Notes under the pieces: generated by a model
The model's database searches: none
Told to the model about the DNA's origin: nothing
What the model saw: only the letters and a program-made list of their open reading frames with translations
Position numbers and translations under genes: made by a program
Shown: one piece after another, positions 49,655 through 56,681 of the stretch
Layout of the letters: every line of letters starts with the position of its first letter
Position numbering within the stretch: the stretch's first letter is position 1
Assembly (NCBI RefSeq): GCF_013415885.1
Contig: NZ_CP058910.1
Span: 2,232,001-2,296,000, forward strand
From: Halosimplex rubrum
GTDB taxonomy: Archaea > Halobacteriota > Halobacteria > Halobacteriales > Haloarculaceae
Reading direction: 5' to 3'
DNA: 64,000 bases

Positions 49655-51052
49655 CTACTCCTCGTCGCCGTCCGCGTCGCCGTCGGCCGTGTCCGCGTCG
49701 TCGCCCGCGTCCAGATCGTCTAGCTCGGCGTTGGGCGCGTTGCGCTTGACGCTCCGGAGGCCGTCGATGGCGCCGGTCCGGGAGGCGTAGCCCTCGCCGC
49801 TGTCGCCGAGGATCTGGCCGTTCTGGTGGCGGAGCCGCCAGCGGTACTCCCCGGCGTTGTCTTCGAAGACTTCGAAGGCAGCGTCTCGATAGTCCAGCGC
49901 GCCGGCCTCGTCGGCGTACTCGCGGACCCGTCCGACCGAATCGCGGGCGCCGCGCTCGGAGGCGAAGCCCTGGCCGCCGTCGGCGAGGATCTCACCGTTG
50001 CGGTGGATGAGCCGCCAGCGCCACTCGTCGGCGGCGTCGCGGTACACCTCGAAGGCCGTCGGGTCGATGCGCAGGTAGTCGGCGGGACCGACGTACTCCC
50101 GGACGCGCTCGACGGCGTCGTCGACCGCGTCGCGGTCGTCGTAGCCCTCGCCGCCGTCGGCGACGATGTTGCCGTTGCGGTGGACGAGCCGCCAGCGGTA
50201 CTCGCCGGCGGCGTCCTCGTACACCTCGAAGGTTCCCTGGCTCTCGCCCGGCGGGTACGGCGCGTCCGCGGGCTCCTCCTCGGGTTCGACCTCGATCTCC
50301 TCGCGGACCGCGGCCGCGCCGGGCGCGTTCGTGCGGACGCTCTCAAGTCCCTGTTCGGCCTTCTGGCGGGAACTGTAGCCCTGCGCGCTGTCGGCGATGA
50401 TGTTGCCGTTGCGGTGGCGCAGCCGCCAGCGCCACTTGCCGCCCCGATCCGCGAAGACCTCGAAGCGCGCCTTGCTCTCGGGAGGCTCCGCGACCGGTTC
50501 GGCGTCCGGTTCCTCTGCCGTCGCGGCGGCGCCCTTCGGATCTTCCGCGGTCTCGACCGCCGGGTCGGACTCGGTGGGTTCAGCGACGGAGGCGTCGGCC
50601 TCGGGCGCTCGTCGGGACCCGCCGATGACGGGGATCAGCGCCGCGCCGACGGCGATCAGCACGAGACCGAACGCGAACAGCGAGATGACGGGGACGGCCA
50701 GCCCGGACGCGCGCCAGCCCGGGTAGGCGACCAGGAATCCGACCACGCCGAGCAGGGCGACGGCCCCCCCGGCGTAGGAGATCAGGTTGGCCGTCCGCTG
50801 GAGCGGCAAGCGGATCACCGGCCCGATCATCAGCAGTACGAGCGAGATCGCGGCCAGCGCGATCCCGGCCTTGCCGGGCGTCGTCGCCGTCGTCACGTCG
50901 CTCGTCAGGAACAACAGGATGCCCAGTATCCCAAGCAGGATACCGAACACGAACACCCAGTACCCGTACACCTCGTCGCTCGTCGTCGGTTCCGCGATCC
51001 GGTCTCGGTACCACTGGACCATCGCGTCCGGACTCGATCGCTCGCTGGACAT
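49655..51052 (-). CDS. Four-helix membrane protein with four DUF1508 (HVO_2922-type) repeats
   Basis: A 465-residue protein. Four membrane helices occupy residues about 30-50, 62-82, 91-110 and 118-144. After an acidic Ala/Glu/Pro linker come four DUF1508 units at about 197-245, 275-322, 334-381 and 393-441. Each has the form FEV(F/Y)xDxxGxWRWRLRHRNGxIxADxxxGYxSRxxA, with the third spaced by EYADEAG. DUF1508 is a small beta-alpha unit usually found alone or as two copies in soluble proteins. ATG 51052 is the start (MSSERSSPDA). The combination suggests a membrane tether for a cytoplasmic or exterior ligand-binding array. Function is unknown. Confidence 0.85.
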   Translation of the reverse strand: MSSERSSPDAMVQWYRDRIAEPTTSDEVYGYWVFVFGILLGILGILLFLTSDVTTATTPGKAGIALAAISLVLLMIGPVIRLPLQRTANLISYAGGAVALLGVVGFLVAYPGWRASGLAVPVISLFAFGLVLIAVGAALIPVIGGSRRAPEADASVAEPTESDPAVETAEDPKGAAATAEEPDAEPVAEPPESKARFEVFADRGGKWRWRLRHRNGNIIADSAQGYSSRQKAEQGLESVRTNAPGAAAVREEIEVEPEEEPADAPYPPGESQGTFEVYEDAAGEYRWRLVHRNGNIVADGGEGYDDRDAVDDAVERVREYVGPADYLRIDPTAFEVYRDAADEWRWRLIHRNGEILADGGQGFASERGARDSVGRVREYADEAGALDYRDAAFEVFEDNAGEYRWRLRHQNGQILGDSGEGYASRTGAIDGLRSVKRNAPNAELDDLDAGDDADTADGDADGDEE

Positions 51053-51185
51053 GTTACAAATCAAATAATCGGTTCCTGAACGGATAAAGATGTACTACGT
51101 TTTAACTGCGTACGCACCGCTCCCGGACGGCGAAAACGGGGAAAAGACCGGCGGGGTCGGGTCAGCGCGCTGTCGTGAGCGTCGT

Positions 51186-51371
51186 TCAGACCGGGCGACC
51201 CGGGTCCGAAGTGCCGACGAGCAGCGCACCCGCGGCGAGGCCGAGCGACCCGGCGGCGATGGCGACGACCGGGACGGCGACGTCGAGCGCCCCCGGCCCG
51301 AAGATGAGAACCGTGCTGATCGCCAGCAGCACGACCCCGAACGCGACTTTCCGTGTATCGGTCTCTGTCAT
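51186..51371 (-). CDS. 61-residue two-helix membrane protein, unknown
   Basis: A short protein, MTETDTRKVAFGVVLLAIST onward, with two membrane helices (residues about 8-27 and 31-52). The start has an excellent TATA box (minus-strand ATTTATAC, 51397-51405) at 26-34 nt. Many haloarchaeal genomes contain such two-helix proteins. I do not recognise a family. Confidence 0.65.
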   Translation of the reverse strand: MTETDTRKVAFGVVLLAISTVLIFGPGALDVAVPVVAIAAGSLGLAAGALLVGTSDPGRPV

Positions 51372-51396
51372 AGTGAGCGTAGTTTGGTAATCGATC

Positions 51397-51405
51397 CGTA
51401 TAAAT
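51397..51405 (-). promoter_or_regulatory. TATA box of the 61-residue protein gene
   Basis: The minus strand reads AATTTATACGG over 51396-51406, 26-34 nt from the ATG, one of the best TATA boxes in the window. Confidence 0.6.
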
Positions 51406-51572
51406 TCTCCTGAAACCGCGCCATTCAACCATGATCGATCGTGATCGAATCGAGGTACATCGGTGTATGGTAGCACTGATCGTGGGTCTCGATCCCATCC
51501 GGTTCGGGGGCGCGACGCGCGGGCTCGGGGAGTGAGACAGATACAAGACGCGGTGGGACGAACGGAGGGGCG

Positions 51573-52046
51573 ATGGACGACGAGGATCGGTCGATGCTGA
51601 CGCGGGTGGCGGACTACCAGTGGGGTCGCGGCGCCGGGCGCGCGCTGTTCGGCGGCGACCCGGAGGTGACCCACACCAGTTCCGGGCGGCCGCGGCAGGT
51701 GATCGCCGACGAGGGGCGACTGGTCACCTACGCGACCGACGGGCGGTTCACCCTCGGCGTAGCCGGCGGGCGGCGGCTGAACGACGGCCTCGCCGACGGG
51801 CGCTACCGCGTCGTCGTCGGCGACGAGAGCGAGCCGTTCGTCCGCGACGAGCGCAACGTCTTCGCCAAGTTCGTCGCCGCGGCCGACCCCGAGATCCGAC
51901 CGGGCGACGAGCTGGTGGTGACCCACGAGCGCGGCGAGGTGCTCGCCGTCGGCCGCGCCGAGCTGAGCGGTGAAGGGATGGCCGACTTCGAGACCGGGAT
52001 GGCCGTGTTCGTCCGCGACGGCGCCCAAGCGGACGGTGACGACTGA
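51573..52046 (+). CDS. PUA-domain protein (archaeosine transglycosylase-like)
   Basis: A 157-residue protein whose C-terminal half (about residues 75-150) matches a PUA domain: GRYRVVVGDESEPFVRDERNVFAKFVAAADPEIRPGDELVVTHERGEVLAVGRAELSGEGM. The N-terminal half contains HTSSGRPRQVIADEGRLVTYATDGRFTLGVAGGRRL, also seen in proteins linked to archaeosine tRNA modification. It therefore probably binds RNA. It has a TATA-like ATACAA and a Shine-Dalgarno GGAGGGG (51564-51570) just before ATG 51573. No transglycosylase gene is adjacent. Confidence 0.75.
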   Translation: MDDEDRSMLTRVADYQWGRGAGRALFGGDPEVTHTSSGRPRQVIADEGRLVTYATDGRFTLGVAGGRRLNDGLADGRYRVVVGDESEPFVRDERNVFAKFVAAADPEIRPGDELVVTHERGEVLAVGRAELSGEGMADFETGMAVFVRDGAQADGDD

Positions 52047-52145
52047 GTTTCCGTCTCGCCCAGTCTGGCGTGCGGGTTGATCACCGGTATCCGCGCCGAG
52101 CGGAGCGAGGCGCGGTTCACTGAACCCGAACGAAGTGAGGGTTCA

Positions 52146-52223
52146 GCCTTTTTCACCCATGTTTTTCGAGGAGCCCTCCCGCAGCGAGCGCAGCGAGCGA
52201 GGAAGGGCGACGATGAAAAAGAT
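52146..52223. repeat. Hairpin-repeat unit 1 (about 78 nt)
   Basis: The left end contains CTTTTTCACCCATG and the right end GAAAAAGAT, so the ends pair (CTTTTTC with GAAAAAG). The core has GCCCT (52173-52177) and AGGGC (52204-52208) flanking two copies of GCAGCGAGC. It looks like a small cruciform-forming element. Confidence 0.7.
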
Positions 52224-52343
52224 GGCTGTACTGAGCATCCGCGCCCCGCAGGCGCACGGTTCACGCGGACGAGGCCAGCGAGGCGCGAACGAAGTGAGTG
52301 CCTCGAAGCGAACGGCAAAGCCGTGAGCGAAGGCCGAGTCCGC

Positions 52344-52422
52344 GCCTTTTTCACCCATGTTTTTGGTGGAGGGGTGCCCGGAGCGCCCGAAGGGCGCGAG
52401 GACACCCCTCCGCGAAAAAGAT
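52344..52422. repeat. Hairpin-repeat unit 2 (79 nt)
   Basis: It has the same 21-nt left end and GAAAAAGAT right end as unit 1 but a different core. The core is a perfect 9-bp stem, GGAGGGGTG (52368-52376) with CACCCCTCC (52403-52411), enclosing a smaller GCGCCC-GAA-GGGCGC hairpin (52383-52397). Confidence 0.75.
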
Positions 52423-52434
52423 AGTTCGCAACGC

Positions 52435-52441
52435 TTGTATC
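52435..52441 (+). promoter_or_regulatory. TATA-like box of lysA-dapE
   Basis: TTGTATC lies 24-30 nt before the lysA ATG, just right of hairpin-repeat unit 2. Confidence 0.45.
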
Positions 52442-52464
52442 GCGGCGGCCGCTGTGTATCGCCA

Positions 52465-53739
52465 ATGAGCCGTTTCTCGCCCCTCGTCCGCCGCGTCGCG
52501 GACTGGGACTACGACCAGTTGTCCTCGCTGGCGGCCGAACACGGGACGCCGCTGTACGTCGTCGACCTCGACCGCGTGGCCGAGAACTACGAGCGGTTCT
52601 CGTCGGCGTTCCCGGACGCCCACGTCATGTACGCCGCGAAGGCCCACACCGGTCGCGCGGTGCTGTCGACGCTGCTGGACGCCGGCGCCGACATCGAGTG
52701 CGCGGCTCGCGGGGAACTCCAGCGGGCCATCCAGGCGGGTGCCGATCCCGACACGCTGCAGTACACGGCGGTCAACCCGCCCGAGGCCGACCTCGACTAC
52801 GCCGCCGAGCTGGGCGCCGACCACCCCGGGCTGACGGTCACGGGCGGCGCACGCGACACGTTCGACCGACTGGAAGAACGGGGCTACGACGGCCGCGTCG
52901 CCATCCGCGTCAACCCCGGCATCGGCACCGGCCATCACGAGAAGGTCGCGACCGGCAAGGACGCCAAGTTCGGCATCCCCTACGACGAAGTTGTCGGGCT
53001 GGCCGACGAGTTGCGCGAGCGGTTCGACCTCGTCGGCCTGCACGCCCACGCGGGCTCAGGAGTGCTGCACGACGACCTCGACGACCACTGCCGAGCCATC
53101 GCGAAGGTGGCCGACCTGGTCCGCGAGGTGGGGGATTCGGACCTGGAGTTCGTCGACTTCGGCGGCGGCTTCGGCGTCCCCTACCGCGAGGACGAGGAGC
53201 CGCTGGACATGGACGTCGTCGGGGAGAAGGTTCGGGAGGCCGTCGGCGACCTGGACGCGCGGATCAAGCTCGAACCGGGCCGGTACGTCGTCGCCGACGG
53301 CGAGGTGATCCTGACCGAGGTCAACACGGTCAAGGAGACGCCGGAGGCGACCGTGGTGGGCGTCGACGCGTCGCTGGCGACGCTGATCCGCCCGGCGATG
53401 TTCGACTCCTATCACCCCATCGCGAACGTCTCGGCGCCCGAGCGAGCGGCCGAACCCGTCGCGGTCGGCGGGCCGTGTTGCACGAGCGCGGACGTGTTCT
53501 GTACGGACCGTCCCGTGGCGCGACCCGAGCGCGAGGACCTGCTCGCGATCGGCAACGCGGGCGCCTACGGCTACGAACTCGCCAACCAGTTCCACTCCCA
53601 GCCCCGACCCGCCGAGGTCGCCGTCGAGGGCGGCGAAGTCCGGGTCGTCCGCCGGCGGGAGACGATGGACGACGTGACCAGAGTCGAACGCGAGGCCGGC
53701 GAGACGGCCGCGACCGACGGCGTCTCCGGTGACCGATGA
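52465..53739 (+). CDS. lysA: Diaminopimelate decarboxylase
   Basis: A 424-residue PLP enzyme that makes L-lysine from meso-diaminopimelate. The cofactor Lys59 is in YAAKAHTG, a Gly-rich phosphate-binding segment is DFGGGFGVPY, and EPGRYVVADG follows. The substrate Cys region is GGPCCTSADVFC, and the C-terminal GAYGYELANQFHSQPRPAEV is typical. ATG 52465 begins MSRFSPLVRRVADWDYDQL. It overlaps dapE by 4 nt (ATGA), so the two are translationally coupled. In several haloarchaea dapF lies between these genes; here it does not. Confidence 0.95.
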   Translation: MSRFSPLVRRVADWDYDQLSSLAAEHGTPLYVVDLDRVAENYERFSSAFPDAHVMYAAKAHTGRAVLSTLLDAGADIECAARGELQRAIQAGADPDTLQYTAVNPPEADLDYAAELGADHPGLTVTGGARDTFDRLEERGYDGRVAIRVNPGIGTGHHEKVATGKDAKFGIPYDEVVGLADELRERFDLVGLHAHAGSGVLHDDLDDHCRAIAKVADLVREVGDSDLEFVDFGGGFGVPYREDEEPLDMDVVGEKVREAVGDLDARIKLEPGRYVVADGEVILTEVNTVKETPEATVVGVDASLATLIRPAMFDSYHPIANVSAPERAAEPVAVGGPCCTSADVFCTDRPVARPEREDLLAIGNAGAYGYELANQFHSQPRPAEVAVEGGEVRVVRRRETMDDVTRVEREAGETAATDGVSGDR

Positions 53740-54911
53740 TCTTCGACGTGCTCGAGTTCCACGAGCGGGCGGTCCGGACCGAGTCCCACGAGTCGGTCGA
53801 AGAGATGCGCGGACTCCTGGTCGAGACGCTCGAAGGCGCCGGTGCGGACCCCGTCGTCGACGACGCGGGCAACACGCTCGCGACGCGGACGGGCGACGGG
53901 TACGAGCCCGGTGACGAGGCGGAAAGCGGTTCCGACGCCGGCACCCACCTCGTCCTGAACACGCACATCGACACGGTGCCGCCCCACGTCCCCTTCGCCG
54001 AGCGCGAGGGCGGGGCCGTCGTCGAGGGGCGCGGGGCCTGCGACGCGAAGGGGCCCCTCGCCGCGCTCGTCGACGCGTTCCTCAGCGCCGGCGTCGGCGA
54101 GGGCAACCGGCTGACGCTGGCGATCACGCCCGACGAGGAGACGGTCCAGACCGGGGCCGCTCACCTCGCGGGCACCCTCGACGCCGACGGGTTCGTCGTC
54201 GGCGAGCCCACGGGACTCGACGTGTGCAACGCCGCCCGCGGGCAGTACGAGGGGACGATCACCCTCACGGGCGCCGCGGCCCACGCGGCCACGCCCGAGA
54301 GCGGGGCGAACGCGATCCGCGCCGTCGCGCCGCTGTTGCAGGCGATGGAGAGCTACGACGAGCGCGAGGCGCGAAGCGCCTCGGACGGAGCGAGCGGCGA
54401 CGACGAGGAGCCGCGAGCGCGCGGGCCTGACGCCCACGAGTCGCTCGGTCGCCCGACGCTCACGCCGACCGTGATCGACGGGGGCGAGGCCTCGAACCAG
54501 GTGCCCGAGGAGTGCGTCATCACCTTCGACCGGCGGCCGGTCCCGCCCGAGACCCCCGAGGAGTTCGAGGCCGGGCTGGAGACCCACCTCTCGGAGTGGG
54601 TCCCCTCGGGGATAGACCTCGACGTGGCGCTCTCGCCGCGGGAGACGCCCTTTTTAGCCGCCTTCGCGACCGCTCCGGACGAGCCGCTCGTCGAGGCGCT
54701 GGCGGCCGCGAGCGGCGGCGAGGTGCGACCGTTCGGCGCGGCGACGGAGGCGTCGTACTTCGCCGAGCACGCCCCGACGGTCGTGTTCGGTCCCGGCGAC
54801 CTCGCGGACGACGAGGGAGCCGTCGCCCACAGCGAACGCGAGTACGTCCGCCGCGAGGAGGTCCGGGCGGCCGCGCGAGCCGTTCGCGACGCCGTCGACG
54901 CGCTGCTGTAG
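53736..54911 (+). CDS. dapE: Succinyl-diaminopimelate desuccinylase (M20 family)
   Basis: A 391-residue zinc enzyme. Metal ligands and the general base are seen in VLNTHIDTVPPH, GRGACDAKGPLAAL (bridging Asp) and TPDEETVQTGA (catalytic Glu pair), with the late His in AHSEREYVRR. The dimerisation domain lies about residues 165-280 and includes an unusual Ser/Asp/Glu/Arg-rich insert at about 206-240 (SYDEREARSASDGASGDDEEPRARGP). The start overlaps the lysA stop. With dapD at 34916 this completes the succinyl branch. Related M20 enzymes act on ornithine, but the lysA context favours DapE. Confidence 0.93.
   Translation: MIFDVLEFHERAVRTESHESVEEMRGLLVETLEGAGADPVVDDAGNTLATRTGDGYEPGDEAESGSDAGTHLVLNTHIDTVPPHVPFAEREGGAVVEGRGACDAKGPLAALVDAFLSAGVGEGNRLTLAITPDEETVQTGAAHLAGTLDADGFVVGEPTGLDVCNAARGQYEGTITLTGAAAHAATPESGANAIRAVAPLLQAMESYDEREARSASDGASGDDEEPRARGPDAHESLGRPTLTPTVIDGGEASNQVPEECVITFDRRPVPPETPEEFEAGLETHLSEWVPSGIDLDVALSPRETPFLAAFATAPDEPLVEALAAASGGEVRPFGAATEASYFAEHAPTVVFGPGDLADDEGAVAHSEREYVRREEVRAAARAVRDAVDALL
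54366..54382. repeat. Hairpin-forming sequence inside dapE
   Basis: GAGGCGC-GAA-GCGCCTC is a perfect 7-bp inverted repeat with a GAA loop, the same loop as in hairpin-repeat unit 2 near lysA. It falls in the low-complexity insert of dapE. Confidence 0.75.
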
Positions 54912-54940
54912 AGCGGCGGGAGCGAGTTCGCCGGTCGGAC

Positions 54941-55168
54941 TCACTCGACCAGCGGCGCGACGATCCCGAACAGAAGCGGCGAGAACAATCCGAGCGCGAT
55001 ACCCAGAACTTCCATGTCGAACAGTAGCGTCTGCTCCCAGCCCGGCAGTCCGCCGAAGACCACGGAGCCGACGATCTCGCCCAGCCCACCGACGGCGAAC
55101 AGCGCGACCCCGAGGAAGAAACCGGTCTTCGCGAGCGTCGGGTAATCCGTACTTGCGGTGTGTGACAT
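54941..55168 (-). CDS. 75-residue two-helix membrane protein, unknown
   Basis: A short protein starting MSHTASTDYPTLAKTGFFLG with membrane helices at residues about 15-34 and 49-70. An exterior loop (GGLPGWEQTLLFDME) joins them. ATG 55168 was chosen because the frame upstream is poorly conserved and Gly/Ser-rich. It is divergent from the next small membrane-protein gene at 55267. I do not recognise the family. Confidence 0.65.
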   Translation of the reverse strand: MSHTASTDYPTLAKTGFFLGVALFAVGGLGEIVGSVVFGGLPGWEQTLLFDMEVLGIALGLFSPLLFGIVAPLVE

Positions 55169-55233
55169 GCCACCCGATTCCCCACGGCGGAGCAAAAAGC
55201 CACTGTGAGTGTTCGTCACGGTGTCTCACGGAA

Positions 55234-55243
55234 ACCATATGGT
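55234..55243. promoter_or_regulatory. Palindrome ACCATATGGT over the TATA box of the 55267 gene
   Basis: A perfect 10-bp palindrome lies 24-33 nt before ATG 55267 and includes the TATA-like CATAT. A flanking GTGAG/CTCAC pair (55205-55209 and 55225-55229) is also present. The site could serve both divergent small-protein genes. Confidence 0.4.
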
Positions 55244-55266
55244 CCGGTGTCGCATACGCCGTGCCA

Positions 55267-55512
55267 ATGCGCGAACTCCTGCTCGGACCGGTCGCCGAAG
55301 CGCTCGGCGTGGTCCTGTACGTCGCGATCGCCGGCACGCTGGCGGTCGTCGGAACGCTCGCCGAACGGGCCGGACTGGGCGACCTCTCCGCCGGACAGAC
55401 GACGCTGGGGCTCTGGGAGGCCGCCGTCGGCCTCGTCCTCATCTACGCGGCGCTGAACGTCGCCTACCACATCGTGCTGCCGCGGCTGCGCGGCGCCGAA
55501 CCGACCGCCTGA
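55267..55512 (+). CDS. 81-residue two-helix membrane protein, unknown
   Basis: A short protein, MRELLLGPVAEALGVVLYVA onward, with membrane helices at residues about 10-28 and 50-68. The basic C-terminus (LPRLRGAEPTA) would be cytoplasmic. The TATA-like CATAT at 55236-55240 supports the start. Function unknown. Confidence 0.65.
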   Translation: MRELLLGPVAEALGVVLYVAIAGTLAVVGTLAERAGLGDLSAGQTTLGLWEAAVGLVLIYAALNVAYHIVLPRLRGAEPTA

Positions 55513-55542
55513 GCGGGGCGAAGCGGACGGCCGACGCGCCGT

Positions 55543-56160
55543 TCACGCCAGGTACGACATCGCTTCTTCGTCGCTGACCTGGTCGAAGTTCCGGTAGTGA
55601 GCGCCGACCGCCCGGAAGTTCCGCGGGCGCTCCACGGCGACCACCTCGTCGGCCAGCTCGGCGAGTTCGTCGAGCGTGTCAGGCGGTCCGACGGGGACGG
55701 CGACGACCAGCGATGCCGGGTTCTCCTCGCGGACTAGCCTGAGACAGGCCCGCATCGTCGCGCCGGTCGCGACGCCGTCGTCGACGACCACGACCCGCTT
55801 TTCGGCGAGGGGCGGCCGACCGCCCTCCCGGTAGGCCGCGGCCTTCTCGGCGGCCACCTCGCGCTCGCGCTCCCGTTCGCTGGCGAGGTAGCTGTCGCTC
55901 ACGGACAGCCGGTCGAGGGCGTCCTCGTTGAGCCACGCCGCGCCGTCCTCGGCGACCGCACCGATCGCGTACTCCTCGTTGCGCGGCGCGCCGATCTTCG
56001 AGGCGACCACCACGTCCAGCGGCGCGTCGAGACGGTCTGCGACCGCCCGTCCCAGCGGCAGGCCGCCGCGCGGGATCGCGAGGACGATATCGGCCGTCAC
56101 ACCCCGCTCTACCAGCGCGTCGGCGAGCCGCTCGCCCGCGGCCGTCCGGTCGCGGAACAT
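55543..56160 (-). CDS. Phosphoribosyltransferase-domain protein
   Basis: A 205-residue type I phosphoribosyltransferase fold. The PRPP loop is VVVVDDGVATGATMRAC (about residues 121-137), and the early AIPRGGLPLGRAVADRL segment forms the pyrophosphate-side loop. A segment of about 40 residues (LNEDALDRLSVSDSYLASEREREREVAAEKAAAY) forms a helical hood. Many archaea have such proteins of unknown nucleobase specificity, sometimes linked to purine salvage. ATG 56160 gives a clean start (MFRDRTAAGERLADAL). It is divergent from the gene at 56266. Confidence 0.85.
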   Translation of the reverse strand: MFRDRTAAGERLADALVERGVTADIVLAIPRGGLPLGRAVADRLDAPLDVVVASKIGAPRNEEYAIGAVAEDGAAWLNEDALDRLSVSDSYLASEREREREVAAEKAAAYREGGRPPLAEKRVVVVDDGVATGATMRACLRLVREENPASLVVAVPVGPPDTLDELAELADEVVAVERPRNFRAVGAHYRNFDQVSDEEAMSYLA

Positions 56161-56265
56161 GGTTGCGAATAGGTCACACACTGTCAAAGGTCTGTGGCCG
56201 TCGGTCGCCGGACCCCTACGCTGTTAGGTATCGAATCGATAGTCCCGTCACCCGTCTCTGGAGGT

Positions 56266-56637
56266 ATGGCACAGGCGAACGCGGACTGGCGGCTGTACGT
56301 GGAGGAGAACGTGATCGTGGCGGACTTCCCGGCAGGGATGGAGACGACCGAATCGGTGTTCGCGGCGGTCAACGAGGAGTTCGAGCGACTGGCTTCGCAG
56401 GAATCGGTCGATACACACGTCTCGGTGATGGGCATGGACGCGCCGCTCAACAGCGACGTGTTCGAAAAGGCCCAGGCGGCCGCGGCCGCCGGGACGGAGT
56501 TCGGGATCACGACGTGGGTCCTCGTCTCCGACGGGATCAAAAATCGCGCGCTCCAGAGCAAGGTCGGTAACATCGAGGGCGTCGAGACCGAACTCGCGTC
56601 GTCGGTCGACGAGGCGATGGACCTGGCCGGTCGGTAA
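56266..56637 (+). CDS. Conserved small alpha/beta protein, possibly STAS/SpoIIAA-like
   Basis: A 123-residue soluble protein. The order is strand (WRLYVEENVIVADFPAG), helix (TESVFAAVNEEFERLAS), strand (VDTHVSVMGMDAPL), helix (SDVFEKAQAAAAAG), strand (FGITTWVLVSDGI), helix. It recalls SpoIIAA-like STAS folds, but I have no motif to prove this. ATG 56266 is used; the GGAGGT just before it abuts the start and is too close for a normal ribosome site. It converges with purB. Confidence 0.65.
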   Translation: MAQANADWRLYVEENVIVADFPAGMETTESVFAAVNEEFERLASQESVDTHVSVMGMDAPLNSDVFEKAQAAAAAGTEFGITTWVLVSDGIKNRALQSKVGNIEGVETELASSVDEAMDLAGR

Positions 56638-56681
56638 CCGACTCCGCGACGGTCGCGTCCGATCCCGGAACGGACCCCGGT

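Larger units (their letters stand above)
52047..52464. other. Intergenic region with paired hairpin-repeat units upstream of lysA
   Basis: No gene is supported in this 418-bp stretch. It holds an inverted repeat CTGAACCC (52120-52127) and GGGTTCAG (52139-52146), then two about 78-nt units (52146-52223 and 52344-52422) with the same 21-nt left end and the same GAAAAAGAT right end, and finally the lysA TATA-like box (TTGTATC, 52435-52441). Confidence 0.7.

Noticed and set aside
52047..52464. Coding frames across the hairpin units (FFTHVF-type peptides)
   Set aside because: They run through stems and repeats, lack a domain or good start, and the repeats explain the openness of the frames.
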